A program made the position numbers and the translations under genes. The notes beneath the pieces are model-generated. The model was given only the letters and a program-made list of their open reading frames with translations. It had not been told where the DNA came from and searched no databases. From Phycisphaerae bacterium (lineage in GTDB: Bacteria; Planctomycetota; Phycisphaerae; UBA1845), in assembly GCA_029260165.1 (NCBI GenBank), contig JAJDDT010000080.1, forward strand, positions 1-41,758: a DNA stretch of 41,758 bases. The letters are read 5' to 3'. Positions 33,602 to 41,758 of this stretch are shown one piece after another (the stretch's first letter is position 1; each line of letters starts with the position of its first letter).

Positions 33602-35575
33602 CTAACGGGGGCCTGTTGCGGCAGCGTCGTTCCTGGCGCGAAAGAGCACGGCTGCTGCCGCACAGAGCAGAAGAAACAGCACGACGAACCCGAATCGAGA
33701 CGCCGCGGGAACGGAATTTCCGTCAACGAGAATAGCCACATCGCCGGGTTGTATCGTGACGCTGGTGACCGATTCGTACACCGCCAGGCCGTCACCGCCA
33801 GCCAGTGGCGAAAGTCCACCCTCAACCGAAAGCAGATCCATCGTTCTTCCAGGTGCGACCACTTGTGGCGCGAGACCGTTGTTGTAAATCACGCGACCGC
33901 TGTCAAAGTCTCTCGACAACAGGTTGGGGTTCGCAGGGTCCACAAGGTCTGCAAAATCGGTTGTCGGGGCGATCGGCTGACCGAGCGGAACGTCCCATTC
34001 GGGGAAATAGACGACGGATTGATTGAATTCGTCTCCAAGCTCGTTGTAGAAATAGGTGTTGTCATCAGTGACGAACAAATAGAACGCGAAAGACTTGAGA
34101 CGACCTTCCAGGTTGAGCCTGTTCGCCCCTGCCAGACAGAAGGCAAGCTTGCCCATCGATCGCAGTCGCCAAACAGCGCCGAGCGACGTGGCTGTATTGC
34201 TCTGAATCGAAGTCGCATCAGCGTCGTTACCGATGACGAAGAATTCAACATCCGCTCCGTCAACGTGCGGCATGTACCTGTCAAAGAGATTGGAGGGATC
34301 GTTGACGGCCCATCGCCCGTTGATGGTCAGGATCGCCTCAGGGCGGCTCGCCTTGATCGTCGCGAGGAAGGTCTCAACGCTGTCGGCGATACGGGTGTCA
34401 CCGGTACCGACGACCCAGTCCGGAGGTACACCGCTGGCTGCCCAGTCGAGTTCGAGCGTGTCAAACGCGAAATCAAACCGCATGCCCGCGAATCCCAATA
34501 CCAGGGCAGCATCCAGTCTCTCCAGCGTTTGTGCGATATGCAAAGGGTGCGACGCCCAAATCAGGTACGGATCGTGCGAACGAGAGTTAATTCGGTTGTT
34601 AAGCCTTGCTGTCTGATACGCCCCCAATACAGGGCCGCGAACGGTCTGTGTGTCACCCGTGACAACAGCCCGAAAGCTCTGTAAATCGGCGGCCACCAGC
34701 GGATTGGTTGTCGGTCCGGTGAACAGCGTACCACCATCCCCGAAAGCAGCCACCGTGGCCAACGGGAATCGCTCGCTGACCTCGAAGACCTTGTTGTTGT
34801 TAAGGTCTACCTCAAGACGCGCATTGGCTGGGTCGGTTGGCGCGTCGCCGTAGCAAAGAATGGTCATGTCGCCGCCCAAAGTGACCGAAGCGATAGCGAC
34901 GGAAATCGTCGCGGTGAGGTCGATCTGCGCCGTCCATGAAAAATCAATTACCCTGTCATCGAGGAGGCGCGTTCTAATGCGGTAAAATCGCGATGCGTCG
35001 ACCGTACTGTCCACCGCGTTGTAAAACATGAAGCCCTGGTCCGGTATCGTTTGAAGCAGGGTCCAGGGCCCCGTAGCGTTCGGTGCCCATTCGACAAGGT
35101 ATTCAGTGACACCGGGCGGCGTGTATTGTGGCGCAATTTGAGCGCCACGAATATCCTGAATAAACCACAGTGTTGTCTGCGTGCCATTGACAGACGCTGT
35201 GAGGCTTGCGGGATCCGCACTATGGATGAACACGTCTTCCACGACGTCCAGCGCTTCCATTCGAGCGCTATCTCCGGGCTGTACGTCCATCGCCTCCCAC
35301 TGGGCGAGAGACACGGCGTCGGGATTGATGGCCAGGACTTCGTCGAAAGGTCCTGGGAAGGAAATCCCGCCCCCGTCGGGACCATTGAGAATGCCCATGT
35401 GGTTCGCCATCACCTGAAATTCCTGGTTCGTAAACCACTGTGTGGGTGGGATAGGCCGCTGGCGATGGACCATGCCGAAGATGTGCACCGGCGTGTTTTG
35501 TGGTGCCTGGGCCTGGACAGCCCGGGGACCCGGAATTGCCGTCACCCAAAACGCGATAAATGTCCCAATTCTCAT
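33602..35575 (-). CDS. Exported putative glycosidase (GHL15-like) with sorting-like C-terminal tail
   Basis: 657 aa with an ATG start at 35575, AGGGGCG 7 nt upstream and a signal peptide (MRIGTFIAFWVTAIPG to VQAQ). Residues ~150-330 contain a fibronectin-like or beta-sandwich part (YLVEWAPNATGPWTLLQ). Residues ~330-590 look like a putative TIM-barrel hydrolase of the GHL15 type (GMRFDFAFDTLELDW, AILTINGRWAV, VYFPEWDVPLGQP, SGRVIYNNG). The tail VPAASRFGFVVLFLLLCAAA plus Arg-rich residues resembles an IPTL/PEP-CTERM sorting signal, with a short motif, membrane helix and basic end. Surface retention and polysaccharide cleavage are inferred; catalytic residues cannot be assigned with confidence. 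Confidence 0.7.
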   Translation of the reverse strand: MRIGTFIAFWVTAIPGPRAVQAQAPQNTPVHIFGMVHRQRPIPPTQWFTNQEFQVMANHMGILNGPDGGGISFPGPFDEVLAINPDAVSLAQWEAMDVQPGDSARMEALDVVEDVFIHSADPASLTASVNGTQTTLWFIQDIRGAQIAPQYTPPGVTEYLVEWAPNATGPWTLLQTIPDQGFMFYNAVDSTVDASRFYRIRTRLLDDRVIDFSWTAQIDLTATISVAIASVTLGGDMTILCYGDAPTDPANARLEVDLNNNKVFEVSERFPLATVAAFGDGGTLFTGPTTNPLVAADLQSFRAVVTGDTQTVRGPVLGAYQTARLNNRINSRSHDPYLIWASHPLHIAQTLERLDAALVLGFAGMRFDFAFDTLELDWAASGVPPDWVVGTGDTRIADSVETFLATIKASRPEAILTINGRWAVNDPSNLFDRYMPHVDGADVEFFVIGNDADATSIQSNTATSLGAVWRLRSMGKLAFCLAGANRLNLEGRLKSFAFYLFVTDDNTYFYNELGDEFNQSVVYFPEWDVPLGQPIAPTTDFADLVDPANPNLLSRDFDSGRVIYNNGLAPQVVAPGRTMDLLSVEGGLSPLAGGDGLAVYESVTSVTIQPGDVAILVDGNSVPAASRFGFVVLFLLLCAAAAVLFRARNDAAATGPR

Positions 35576-35702
35576 CGACTACGCCCCTGGTTCAAGGCAC
35601 CCAAATAGAATTCACCGTTGACCACCAGTCTACCACACCGTTTCCAGCTATCCCATATCGGCGAGTTGGCAAAATCGCCCTGCGTCATTACGATCTCCCG
35701 GA

Positions 35703-36746
35703 ATGATAAAATTGCAGGAATACGTTCGTTTTTTGTGCATGATTGGCGGGTTGGGCGCGGTGATGGTGTCAGCCACCGGCTGTATCGTGGGACAGAGGCC
35801 CGGGAAGGGTGAGTGCCTGTTTTTGCGTGAAAGCTCGACCAGGGCAGCCTATTGGCTCTATTTACCGGAAGGCTACGGTCAAAAGAACCCCAAAACAGGC
35901 GAAAAGGAACCCCACCCGCTCGTTGTGACCTTGCACGGGCTAAAGCCGTTCGACGATGACAATCGTCAGATTCGCGAGTGGCAGCAGGAAGCGGATCGCT
36001 ACGGATTCGTGGTGGTAGCTCCGAGCCTGGCGGTACCGACGCTGTTCAGTCCGTTGCCATTGAAAAATCCCGACAACACGAGCTTGAAAAAAGATGAGCA
36101 GCGTATCCTGTCCATCATGGACGAGGTTTATCGGACTGTCGATGTTGATCCGAATCGCGCCCTGGTGACCTGCTGGTCGTATGGTGGTTATGTGGCTCAT
36201 TACATGATGAATCGCCATCCGGAGCGGTTCAGTTGTCTGGTGGTCAAGCAGTCGAATTTTAATGAAGACCTTCTCGATCCGATGCGCGTGCCGGAGTATC
36301 GGGATCGGAAAGTGGCCGTTTATTTTACGGAGAATGATTTCGCCATCTGTCGGCGGGAGTCGCGGTTGGCGGCGGAGTGGTACGCGAAGCACGGGTTTGA
36401 TCTGACCTATGCGGTTTTTCAGGAGAAGGGTCATGAGCGTACGCCGAGTGTGGCTGCCGAGTTTTTCGCCCGTCAGTTGGGCGTCACCGCGAAGACGCCT
36501 CCGGAGGAACTGAGCCAATTGCAGGTGAAGATCATCGACGTACCCGGCGCGCGATCGATGACGGGTGTGACGGACGGAACCAACGAGGTTTCCTCGTCTC
36601 GCGGGGTGCCGACGTGGTCTCCGACCGGCACGCGGGCGGATTGGTCGACGCGGCGGTCGAAACGGGCGGCGTTGCGGTCGCAGCCTGTTCCGGCGGACAA
36701 GGGGCCTGCGATTCCCGAGCGACGTGGGCCTGAGAAGGGTGACTGA
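35703..36746 (+). CDS. Alpha/beta-hydrolase lipoprotein
   Basis: 347 aa. A lipoprotein signal peptide ends in SATGC (C27), so the mature protein is probably lipid-anchored. The alpha/beta-hydrolase fold follows: oxyanion strand LVVTLHGLKPF (73-83), nucleophile elbow CWSYGG (157-162, S159; a Cys replaces the usual first Gly), acid D212 in TENDF and H244 in EKGHER. This is the layout of PHB-depolymerase/LpqC-like esterases. The last ~70 residues are Arg/Pro/Ser-rich and look disordered. An esterase acting in the periplasm is likely; the substrate is unknown. The TGA stop overlaps the ATG of yidD (TGATG). Confidence 0.82.
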   Translation: MIKLQEYVRFLCMIGGLGAVMVSATGCIVGQRPGKGECLFLRESSTRAAYWLYLPEGYGQKNPKTGEKEPHPLVVTLHGLKPFDDDNRQIREWQQEADRYGFVVVAPSLAVPTLFSPLPLKNPDNTSLKKDEQRILSIMDEVYRTVDVDPNRALVTCWSYGGYVAHYMMNRHPERFSCLVVKQSNFNEDLLDPMRVPEYRDRKVAVYFTENDFAICRRESRLAAEWYAKHGFDLTYAVFQEKGHERTPSVAAEFFARQLGVTAKTPPEELSQLQVKIIDVPGARSMTGVTDGTNEVSSSRGVPTWSPTGTRADWSTRRSKRAALRSQPVPADKGPAIPERRGPEKGD

Positions 36747-37012
36747 TGATTTCGGGATTGCGACATTTTGTGGGTCGGGTTGTGACGGCCGTTCTGGTGG
36801 GCCTTGTGGTGTTTTACCAGGGGATGATTCGACCGTTGTTGGGTGGGGGTTGCCGGTACTGCCCGACGTGCAGTGTCTACGCCATCGACGCATTGCGAAC
36901 GCATGGTCCGACTCGTGGATTGTGGTTGGCGGTGCGGAGGTTGGGGCGTTGCCATGGATGGTCGGCAGGTGGGTTTGACCCGGTTCCGCCACGAGCGGAT
37001 GGTCCTCGCTGA
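36746..37012 (+). CDS. yidD: YidD, membrane protein insertion efficiency factor
   Basis: 88 aa, and the length fits the family. The signature is complete: an amphipathic start (FYQGMIRPLLGGGCRYCPTC) and SVYAIDALRTHGPTRG, then GRCHGWSAGGFDPVP. YidD helps YidC insert inner-membrane proteins at the cytoplasmic face and is usually next to rnpA and yidC; here it is instead translationally coupled to a lipoprotein hydrolase gene, with a one-base stop/start overlap. An 82-bp gap separates it from the ABC transporter genes. Confidence 0.9.
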   Translation: MISGLRHFVGRVVTAVLVGLVVFYQGMIRPLLGGGCRYCPTCSVYAIDALRTHGPTRGLWLAVRRLGRCHGWSAGGFDPVPPRADGPR

Positions 37013-37094
37013 CGACGCCGATCGTGCAAATCCATCGGGATTTCGCCAGAATCCTTGTCCATTATTTTTTTGACCAGAACAAGAATGTTTTTAG

Positions 37095-38090
37095 ATGGCT
37101 GCGATTGAGGTTCGCCAACTTGAAAAGGTCTACCGCGTCCACCAGAAGCAGGAGGGTCTGCTGGGATCGGTGCGGTCGCTGTTTCGCCGCAGGTACAAGC
37201 GGGTGCGGGCGGTGGACGGGATCGATTTTTCGATCGAGGCGGGGGAGATGGTCGGGTTTCTGGGGCCTAATGGTGCGGGCAAGACGACGACATTGAAGAT
37301 GCTGAGCGGGTTGATCTATCCGACGGCGGGCGAGGTGTCGGTTTTGGGGTTTGTTCCGTGGGAGCGGAAGGACGCGTATCGACGTCAGTTTGCGTTGTTG
37401 ATGGGTCAGAAGAATCAGTTGTGGTGGGATTTGCCGGCGTCTGAGTCGTTCCGGTTGCATCAGGAGATTTACGAGATTGAGGAGGGGCAGTTTTGCAAGG
37501 TGCGGGATGAGCTGACGGATTTGTTGGAGGTGTCGGGATTGCTGGATCAGCCTGTGCGTGAGTTGAGCCTCGGCGAGCGGATGAAGATGGAGTTGATCGC
37601 AGCCTTGTTGCATTCGCCGAAAATTCTGCTGTTGGACGAGCCGACGATCGGGTTGGATGTGGTGGCGCAGACGAACATTCGCGAGTGTCTGCGTGATTAC
37701 AATCGGCGGAACGGGATCACGATGCTGCTGACGAGCCACTATATGCAGGACATCGAGGCGTTGTGCGATCGGGTGATGATCATCAATCACGGGAAGATGG
37801 TACTGGATGGTCCGTTGTCGGAGGTGGTCGATCGGTTCGCAACGCACAAGGTGGTGACGCTGCGGTTTCAGGATGGGCAGGTGCCGGCGGGTCTGGATCG
37901 GTATGGTGAGATTATGGACGCGTCACCGCCGATGGTGAGGTTGCGGATGAACCGGGAGACGGTGGCGGGTGAGGCGAGTCGTTTGTTGAGCGAGCACACG
38001 GTGAGTGATTTTACGGTCGAGGACCCGCCGATTGAGGAAACGGTGTCGCGTATCTTCGCCGAGACCGGACCGGAGCGGGGCGATGGGTAA
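37095..38090 (+). CDS. ABC-2 type exporter, ATP-binding protein (COG4586-like)
   Basis: 331 aa. Walker A GPNGAGKTT (57-65), Q-loop MGQKNQLWWDLP (103-114), signature LSLGERMK (157-164), Walker B ILLLDEPTIGLD (177-188) and H-loop TSHYMQD are all present. The extra loop after the first strand (KQEGLLGSVRSLFRRRYK) and the C-terminal ~100 residues are typical of the COG4586 group, whose partners are the two permeases encoded next. It probably energises export of a small molecule or polymer from the cytoplasm; the substrate is unknown. Its TAA overlaps the ATG of the next gene by 8 bp. Confidence 0.92.
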   Translation: MAAIEVRQLEKVYRVHQKQEGLLGSVRSLFRRRYKRVRAVDGIDFSIEAGEMVGFLGPNGAGKTTTLKMLSGLIYPTAGEVSVLGFVPWERKDAYRRQFALLMGQKNQLWWDLPASESFRLHQEIYEIEEGQFCKVRDELTDLLEVSGLLDQPVRELSLGERMKMELIAALLHSPKILLLDEPTIGLDVVAQTNIRECLRDYNRRNGITMLLTSHYMQDIEALCDRVMIINHGKMVLDGPLSEVVDRFATHKVVTLRFQDGQVPAGLDRYGEIMDASPPMVRLRMNRETVAGEASRLLSEHTVSDFTVEDPPIEETVSRIFAETGPERGDG

Positions 38091-38886
38091 ATACTGGTCG
38101 GTGTTTCGCATTGCGTTGGCGGACAGACTGGTTTATCGCGGGGATTTTTTCCTTTCGACGTTTCTGCATTTTGTGCCGATCGTGACGACGATTCTGTTGT
38201 GGGATGCGATTTTCAAGGGTTCGGGCAAGGCGACGCTTGGGGGCATGCACTATACCGAGATGGTGTCGTACTATCTGCTGGTGATGATCACGCGCGTGTT
38301 TGGGAGTATGCCTCGGTTGGCATCGGGAATCGGGTTGGACGTTCGCGATGGGGGATTGCGGAAGTATCTGTTGCAACCGATTGATTATGTCGGGTATCTG
38401 TTGGCGTGGCGGGTCGCGCACAAAATCGTTTTCATGATGATGGCGACCGGTCCTTATGTGATCGTGTTCTGGGTGTGTCGCGGATTTTTGCCGGGTTGGC
38501 CTGGGCTGACGACGCTGGGACTGTATGTGACGAGTCTGGTGCTGGCGTTTTTGCTGGGGTTTTCGATCAACTGTTTGATCGGGATGTTTTCGTTCTGGTT
38601 TCTGGAGGTGGCCAGCTTCCTGCACCTGTTCATGACGGTGCAGTATTTTTTGTCGGGGCACATGTTTCCGTTGAGCATGCTGCCTGATTCGGTGCGGCAG
38701 GTGGTGGTCTGGTTGCCGTTCGCGTACGAGACGTACTATCCGACGTTGATTTTTCTGAAGCAGTTGAGTGTGGGAGAGTCGTTGCGGATTATCGCGGTGC
38801 AGGCGACGTGGGTTGCACTGATTTGGGCAGGGATTCGGTTGGCGTGGTCGCGCGGGGTGCGACGTTACGCAGCCTATGGGGGGTGA
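38083..38886 (+). CDS. ABC-2 type permease (COG4587-like)
   Basis: 267 aa from the ATG at 38083 (MGKYWSVFRIAL). The start overlaps the ATPase stop by 8 bp, which favours it over the open frame that begins 26 codons earlier. Six hydrophobic helices are visible (for example FLHFVPIVTTILLWDAIF and YVTSLVLAFLLGFSINCLIG). An N-terminal amphipathic segment and the layout fit the COG4587 permease of the three-gene exporters. It works with the ATPase and the next permease as a heteromeric channel in the inner membrane. Confidence 0.85.
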   Translation: MGKYWSVFRIALADRLVYRGDFFLSTFLHFVPIVTTILLWDAIFKGSGKATLGGMHYTEMVSYYLLVMITRVFGSMPRLASGIGLDVRDGGLRKYLLQPIDYVGYLLAWRVAHKIVFMMMATGPYVIVFWVCRGFLPGWPGLTTLGLYVTSLVLAFLLGFSINCLIGMFSFWFLEVASFLHLFMTVQYFLSGHMFPLSMLPDSVRQVVVWLPFAYETYYPTLIFLKQLSVGESLRIIAVQATWVALIWAGIRLAWSRGVRRYAAYGG

Positions 38887-38890
38887 CGCG

Positions 38891-39691
38891 ATGGTGCGGT
38901 ATGGGCGGATATTGCTTCGGTTCTGGAAGAACAGCCTGATCCGGGAGATGACATTTCGGGGGCATTTTTTCGTTCAGGTGGTTGGTGAGGTGTTGTGGAT
39001 CGCGATGATCCTGATGTTTGTTCGCGTGATCTACACACAAACGTCGAGCATTCAGGGATGGTCGGAACATCAGTATCTGTTTCTGACCGGCACGCACCTG
39101 TTGGTCAAAAGTTTGTTTGAGACGTTTTTCTTCGGGAATTGCTGGCGGGTGAGTCATCTTGTGCAGACGGGTGATCTTGATTTTGTGCTGTTGCGACCGG
39201 CAAGTGCACAGTTCTTGTTGAGCGTGGAAAAGGTCGATTTTACCGCGCTGGCCAACGTTCCGGTGGCGGCGGGGATTTGCATCTGGTCGGCGTCGGAGGC
39301 GGGTGTTTCGGTGACAGTGGGACGGGTTGCGTTGTATCTGCTGGTGCTGGGGTTCAGTGTGACGCTTCTCTATTCGCTGCTGTTTACGTTTGCGATGACG
39401 AGCGTGTGGTTTGTGCGGCAGACGGGTTTGCAGAGTATGTGGTTCTATGTCGTTAGCCTGGCGCGGTATCCGTCGGAGATTTATCAGCGGTTTGCAGGCG
39501 GCGTGTTGTGGTTCGTGCTGGTGTTTGTGATTCCGGTGCTGCTGGTGTCCAACGTGCCCGCCAACGTGATCGTACGCGAGCTGGACATGCGGTTTGTCGG
39601 TTACCTTGGTTTGATGGCGTTTGTGATGCTGTATTTGTCGACCGTCATGTTTCGGTTTTCGATGAGGTGGTATCGTTCGGCGAGTAGTTGA
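38891..39691 (+). CDS. ABC-2 type permease (COG3694-like)
   Basis: 266 aa from the ATG at 38891 (MVRYGRILL), behind GGGGGTGA; an upstream ATG at 38876 overlaps the preceding gene and is less likely. Six hydrophobic helices are seen (VVGEVLWIAMILMFVRVIY, VLWFVLVFVIPVLLVSNVP among them). Family-type segments include SLFETFFFGNCWRVSHLVQ and GDLDFVLLRPASAQF, the latter being the characteristic LRP loop of COG3694 permeases. This is the third member of the exporter operon 37095-39691. The stop is followed by 277 bp up to the convergent FG-GAP gene. Confidence 0.87.
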   Translation: MVRYGRILLRFWKNSLIREMTFRGHFFVQVVGEVLWIAMILMFVRVIYTQTSSIQGWSEHQYLFLTGTHLLVKSLFETFFFGNCWRVSHLVQTGDLDFVLLRPASAQFLLSVEKVDFTALANVPVAAGICIWSASEAGVSVTVGRVALYLLVLGFSVTLLYSLLFTFAMTSVWFVRQTGLQSMWFYVVSLARYPSEIYQRFAGGVLWFVLVFVIPVLLVSNVPANVIVRELDMRFVGYLGLMAFVMLYLSTVMFRFSMRWYRSASS

Positions 39692-39779
39692 GGCGTAATG
39701 GAGCGTTACCGTTTCACTCGTTCCTGGGAGACTGCCAGATCAGGCTGCCCATGCACAAGCAGTGGTGCTGCCTGCACGT

Positions 39780-39803
39780 CGCCCACAATATGGGGGCGCT
39801 ACA
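39780..39803. repeat. Short palindromic repeat, copy 2
   Basis: CGCCC-acaatatgg-GGGCG followed by CTACA. It shares the CGCCCACAA...GGGCG...CTACA pattern with 27007-27026. It lies between the ABC operon and the terminator at 39911. Confidence 0.35.
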
Positions 39804-39910
39804 TTCGGATTGTTCTTGATCTGGTTTCGCTGGTGTGATGACAAAACGGGGAAGCGACGACGTTGGCGATCTCCATCCGGGCGGGGGGCGATATAGCGGC
39901 TTATGAAGAT

Positions 39911-39945
39911 AAACAGGCACAAGCGACTCCCGCTTGTGCCTGTTT
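39911..39945 (-). terminator. Rho-independent terminator, probably bidirectional
   Basis: A perfect 15-bp stem, AAACAGGCACAAGCG (39911-39925) with CGCTTGTGCCTGTTT (39931-39945), has a 5-nt loop. A/T-rich sequence follows on both strands (TTTATC on minus, TTTATTG on plus). It lies 23 nt after the stop of the FG-GAP gene and also downstream of the ABC operon. Confidence 0.88.
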
Positions 39946-39968
39946 ATTGCCGAAGCGCCGAGTTGCGT

Positions 39969-41261
39969 CTAGGGTGTCTGGAGCTTCACGATGGTGGTGA
40001 AGTTCTCGGCCGTGAAACCGGAGACTTCCAGCAAGCTGCCCGCGCCCACAAGATCAATCGCCCCGTCGTTATTGATATCTACCATCTGAAAGATCGCTAC
40101 ACTCGTTGTCGGCCCGAACCCCAGATTCTGAAACTCGGGGAAGCCTCGCTCCCCATCGCCGTAGAGAATCTGGGGAACCGATGCGCCAATTGCCTTTCCG
40201 ACAAGGTCCAGATTGCCATCGCCGTCGACATCCGCCACGTCGAAGCGCCAAGCACCGATGCCCGTCGGCCTGACCGACTCGCCGAACGCCCCGTTGCCAT
40301 CGCCGAAAAAGATATGATAAGCATCGAGTTGATGTCCCACAATCAGGTCAAGGTGGCCGTCGTTGTCCATGTCGGCAGCAGCGATATTGTCCGGTACCAG
40401 CCCTGCGCCTAACCTAAGGAGACCACCAAAAGCACCTTCGCCGTCGCCAAACATGATCCCTGCCTGGTTAAGCCCCGTTCCCTCAGCATCCGATACGAGT
40501 GAGAACAGAAGGTCGAGATGATTGTCTTCGTCCATGTCGCCCAGCTTGATGTCGCCGACCAGATCCGGGAATGCCATAGTCGTGGCCGACCCAAATGTGC
40601 CGTCGCCATTGCCAGGATAGACACTCAGCGTAGTTGTCTTGCTGGTGACAACGAGGACATCGAGATGACCGTCTTCGTCCACATCCCCCACGGTCACATC
40701 CGATGGGTTCGTATCGCTACCTGGCAAAAAAGCAGACGACGTGAATCCTCCGCTGTTGGTGAAAACGACGACCCCTCCAAAGGTGTCGGGCGGAATGCCG
40801 GTGTCCAGGGCGATGATCTCCGCATCGCCATCTCCCGTAAGATCGACGGTGAGCACCTCGAACGCTCCATCAAGACCGCTTCCTGTCTGAACCGCCGGAG
40901 CGCCGGGGAATCTGCCGTTTCCGTCATTTTGCAAAACCTGAAGCACGCCGGAATCCGCTCCGACCGTAACATCTCCGATAATGGCCACGTCGGCGAAATC
41001 GTCTCCCCCGGTGAGCTTGCCGACGCCGCTGACGAGCGTGCCGAGCGACCCATACCCCGCATCTGCCTCAAACATGACCCGCTCAACCTCGATCGGGTCG
41101 GAGCCGCTGCCGTTGTCGTTCGTATTGTTATTTCCGTTGTTGTTCATGTTCCCATTGCCGTTTGCGTTGCCGTCGGGAACCATGGGGATACACGCAATCT
41201 GGTTGATTGCGACGGTGGTGATGAACGTAAGGATGGCCAGGTTGCGCAGATGCGTGAACAT
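39969..41261 (-). CDS. FG-GAP/VCBS repeat beta-propeller protein, lipoprotein-like
   Basis: 430 aa with an ATG at 41261 behind AAGGGAG. The N-terminal hydrophobic segment ends in NQIAC (C24), close to a lipobox although Q at -3 is unusual. An Asn/Gly-rich linker (about 30-53, DGNANGNGNMNNNGNNN) follows, then about six FG-GAP repeats with Asp-rich calcium loops (DLTGDGDAEI, DVDEDGHLDVL, DMDEDNHLDLL, DMDNDGHLDLI, DVDGDGNLDLV, DINNDGAIDLV). This is an integrin-alpha-like seven-bladed propeller fold, common in planctomycetes on the cell surface. A calcium-stabilised adhesion or binding protein is inferred; no catalytic motif is visible. Confidence 0.85.
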   Translation of the reverse strand: MFTHLRNLAILTFITTVAINQIACIPMVPDGNANGNGNMNNNGNNNTNDNGSGSDPIEVERVMFEADAGYGSLGTLVSGVGKLTGGDDFADVAIIGDVTVGADSGVLQVLQNDGNGRFPGAPAVQTGSGLDGAFEVLTVDLTGDGDAEIIALDTGIPPDTFGGVVVFTNSGGFTSSAFLPGSDTNPSDVTVGDVDEDGHLDVLVVTSKTTTLSVYPGNGDGTFGSATTMAFPDLVGDIKLGDMDEDNHLDLLFSLVSDAEGTGLNQAGIMFGDGEGAFGGLLRLGAGLVPDNIAAADMDNDGHLDLIVGHQLDAYHIFFGDGNGAFGESVRPTGIGAWRFDVADVDGDGNLDLVGKAIGASVPQILYGDGERGFPEFQNLGFGPTTSVAIFQMVDINNDGAIDLVGAGSLLEVSGFTAENFTTIVKLQTP

Positions 41262-41622
41262 GGAAATACTCCCTTCGAGTGTACTGTGGTTTCTGTTGAC
41301 AATTTGTCCATCGAGATGACGGGGGAGTCAAGGCTTTGCAGCCTCGCGCCAACTCATGCGAGGGGGGATGGTAGCGGATTCCAGTTGGGGGTGCAAGTCG
41401 GTGAGATGAGGTCGCAACATGTCTGTGCCCTGCACGTCGGCGAGTGTTTGCCGGATAATGATTGTGAAAAAACCAGGAGGGCCAGTGCCATCCCGTCACC
41501 CACAAGAAACTATGAAAGCCGGGGCTCCTGGGGGATGATTGGCGGGATATTGTCCCAGTCTTTAACGGGCTGATCTTGTGGATCGCCCAAAATCATTGGC
41601 CCCCTTTTCAGGAGACGCGGCG
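41262..41622. other. Intergenic region upstream of the IS110-type gene, 361 bp
   Basis: It holds the promoter of the FG-GAP gene on the left and, on the right, the non-coding left end of an IS110-family element. In IS110-group elements this part encodes the bridge RNA. Candidate hairpins: CTGGG...CCCAG around 41528-41558 and CCAA-aatca-TTGG at 41588-41600. The exact element end cannot be set without the other end or an empty site. Confidence 0.4.
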
Positions 41623-41758
41623 ATGAACATTCTGGCGATTGATGTCGGCAAAAGCAAGTGTGTGGCGTGTGTTTTTGAGGCGGACAGTGGGGAGCATTGT
41701 TTTGAAACTTTTTCCACAACACCGCAGGAACTCGAAACAATCCCGGGTCGGTTGCGGC
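41623..41758 (+). CDS. IS110-family transposase, N-terminal fragment cut by the window edge
   Basis: 45 codons are visible before the right edge, from an ATG behind AGGAG at 8 nt. The start MNILAIDVGKSKCVACVF carries the first Asp (D7) of the RuvC-like DEDD catalytic domain in the setting typical of IS110 recombinases. The next residues (GEHCFETFSTTPQEL) also fit the family. IS110 enzymes recombine with a bridge RNA as guide and leave no long inverted repeats. Whether this copy is complete lies outside the window. Confidence 0.85.
   Translation, partial: MNILAIDVGKSKCVACVFEADSGEHCFETFSTTPQELETIPGRLR

Noticed and set aside
35940-36992. 350-codon minus-strand frame
   Set aside because: It is antisense to the alpha/beta-hydrolase and yidD, which are well supported. 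The translated sequence is Arg/Pro-rich and lacks any motif.

Overview
The window looks like a chromosome segment of a planctomycete (Planctomycetota). Five things point that way: a GreA-type factor with a very long N-terminal extension of the kind known from the PVC group, a DUF1549/DUF1553 protein, giant exported cysteine-rich proteins with DUF4215/MopE-like repeats, Asp-rich dockerin-type tails, and an Asn/Gly-rich linker in front of an FG-GAP propeller. No rRNA, tRNA or CRISPR array was found. The taxon is inferred from gene content only.

Left third (1-16.9 kb): a secretome island. Four minus-strand genes encode an exported Cys-rich repeat protein cut by the left edge, a reprolysin-like metalloprotease (1257 aa), a 2193-aa protein joining a glucose/sorbosone dehydrogenase-like propeller to a c-type haem motif, and a 915-aa protein with MopE-like repeats and a cohesin-like domain. 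The last three share a C-terminal block: a degenerate, Cys-containing two-fold dockerin-like segment followed by a beta-rich domain ending in a W-[RK]-S-S-I-E motif. A divergent gene at 16.0 kb encodes a small cohesin-plus-classical-dockerin protein. Clear intrinsic terminators follow the 2193-aa and 915-aa genes, so these look like separately transcribed relatives rather than one operon.

Middle (16.9-31.1 kb): an overlapping AAA ATPase/DUF4276 (TOPRIM-like) pair resembling two-gene defence modules; a P-loop NTPase; a membrane coiled-coil protein; larC; the extended greA; a zinc-ribbon protein; a relic of an IS3-family transposase; a K+ channel with RCK domains paired with a membrane protein; a SEC-C protein; the DUF1549/1553 protein; serine acetyltransferase and an MBL-fold hydrolase. 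Two inverted copies of a 134-153 bp palindromic element lie at 27.4 and 31.0 kb. The first is fused in frame to the start of the DUF1549 gene.

Right part (31.1-41.8 kb): a small SelW/Rdx-like gene whose CxxU motif uses an in-frame TGA followed by a bSECIS-like hairpin, so it is a likely selenoprotein that ordinary gene calling misses. Then come an ECF sigma/anti-sigma-like operon with an Arg-rich exported protein, a putative glycosidase with a sorting-like C-terminal tail, a lipoprotein hydrolase coupled to yidD, an ABC-2 exporter operon, an FG-GAP lipoprotein-like gene, and the start of an IS110-family transposase running off the right edge.

The findings I rate highest are the selenoprotein, the dockerin-like module shared by three adjacent giant proteins, and the mobile palindromic element that supplies the N-terminus of a coding gene.
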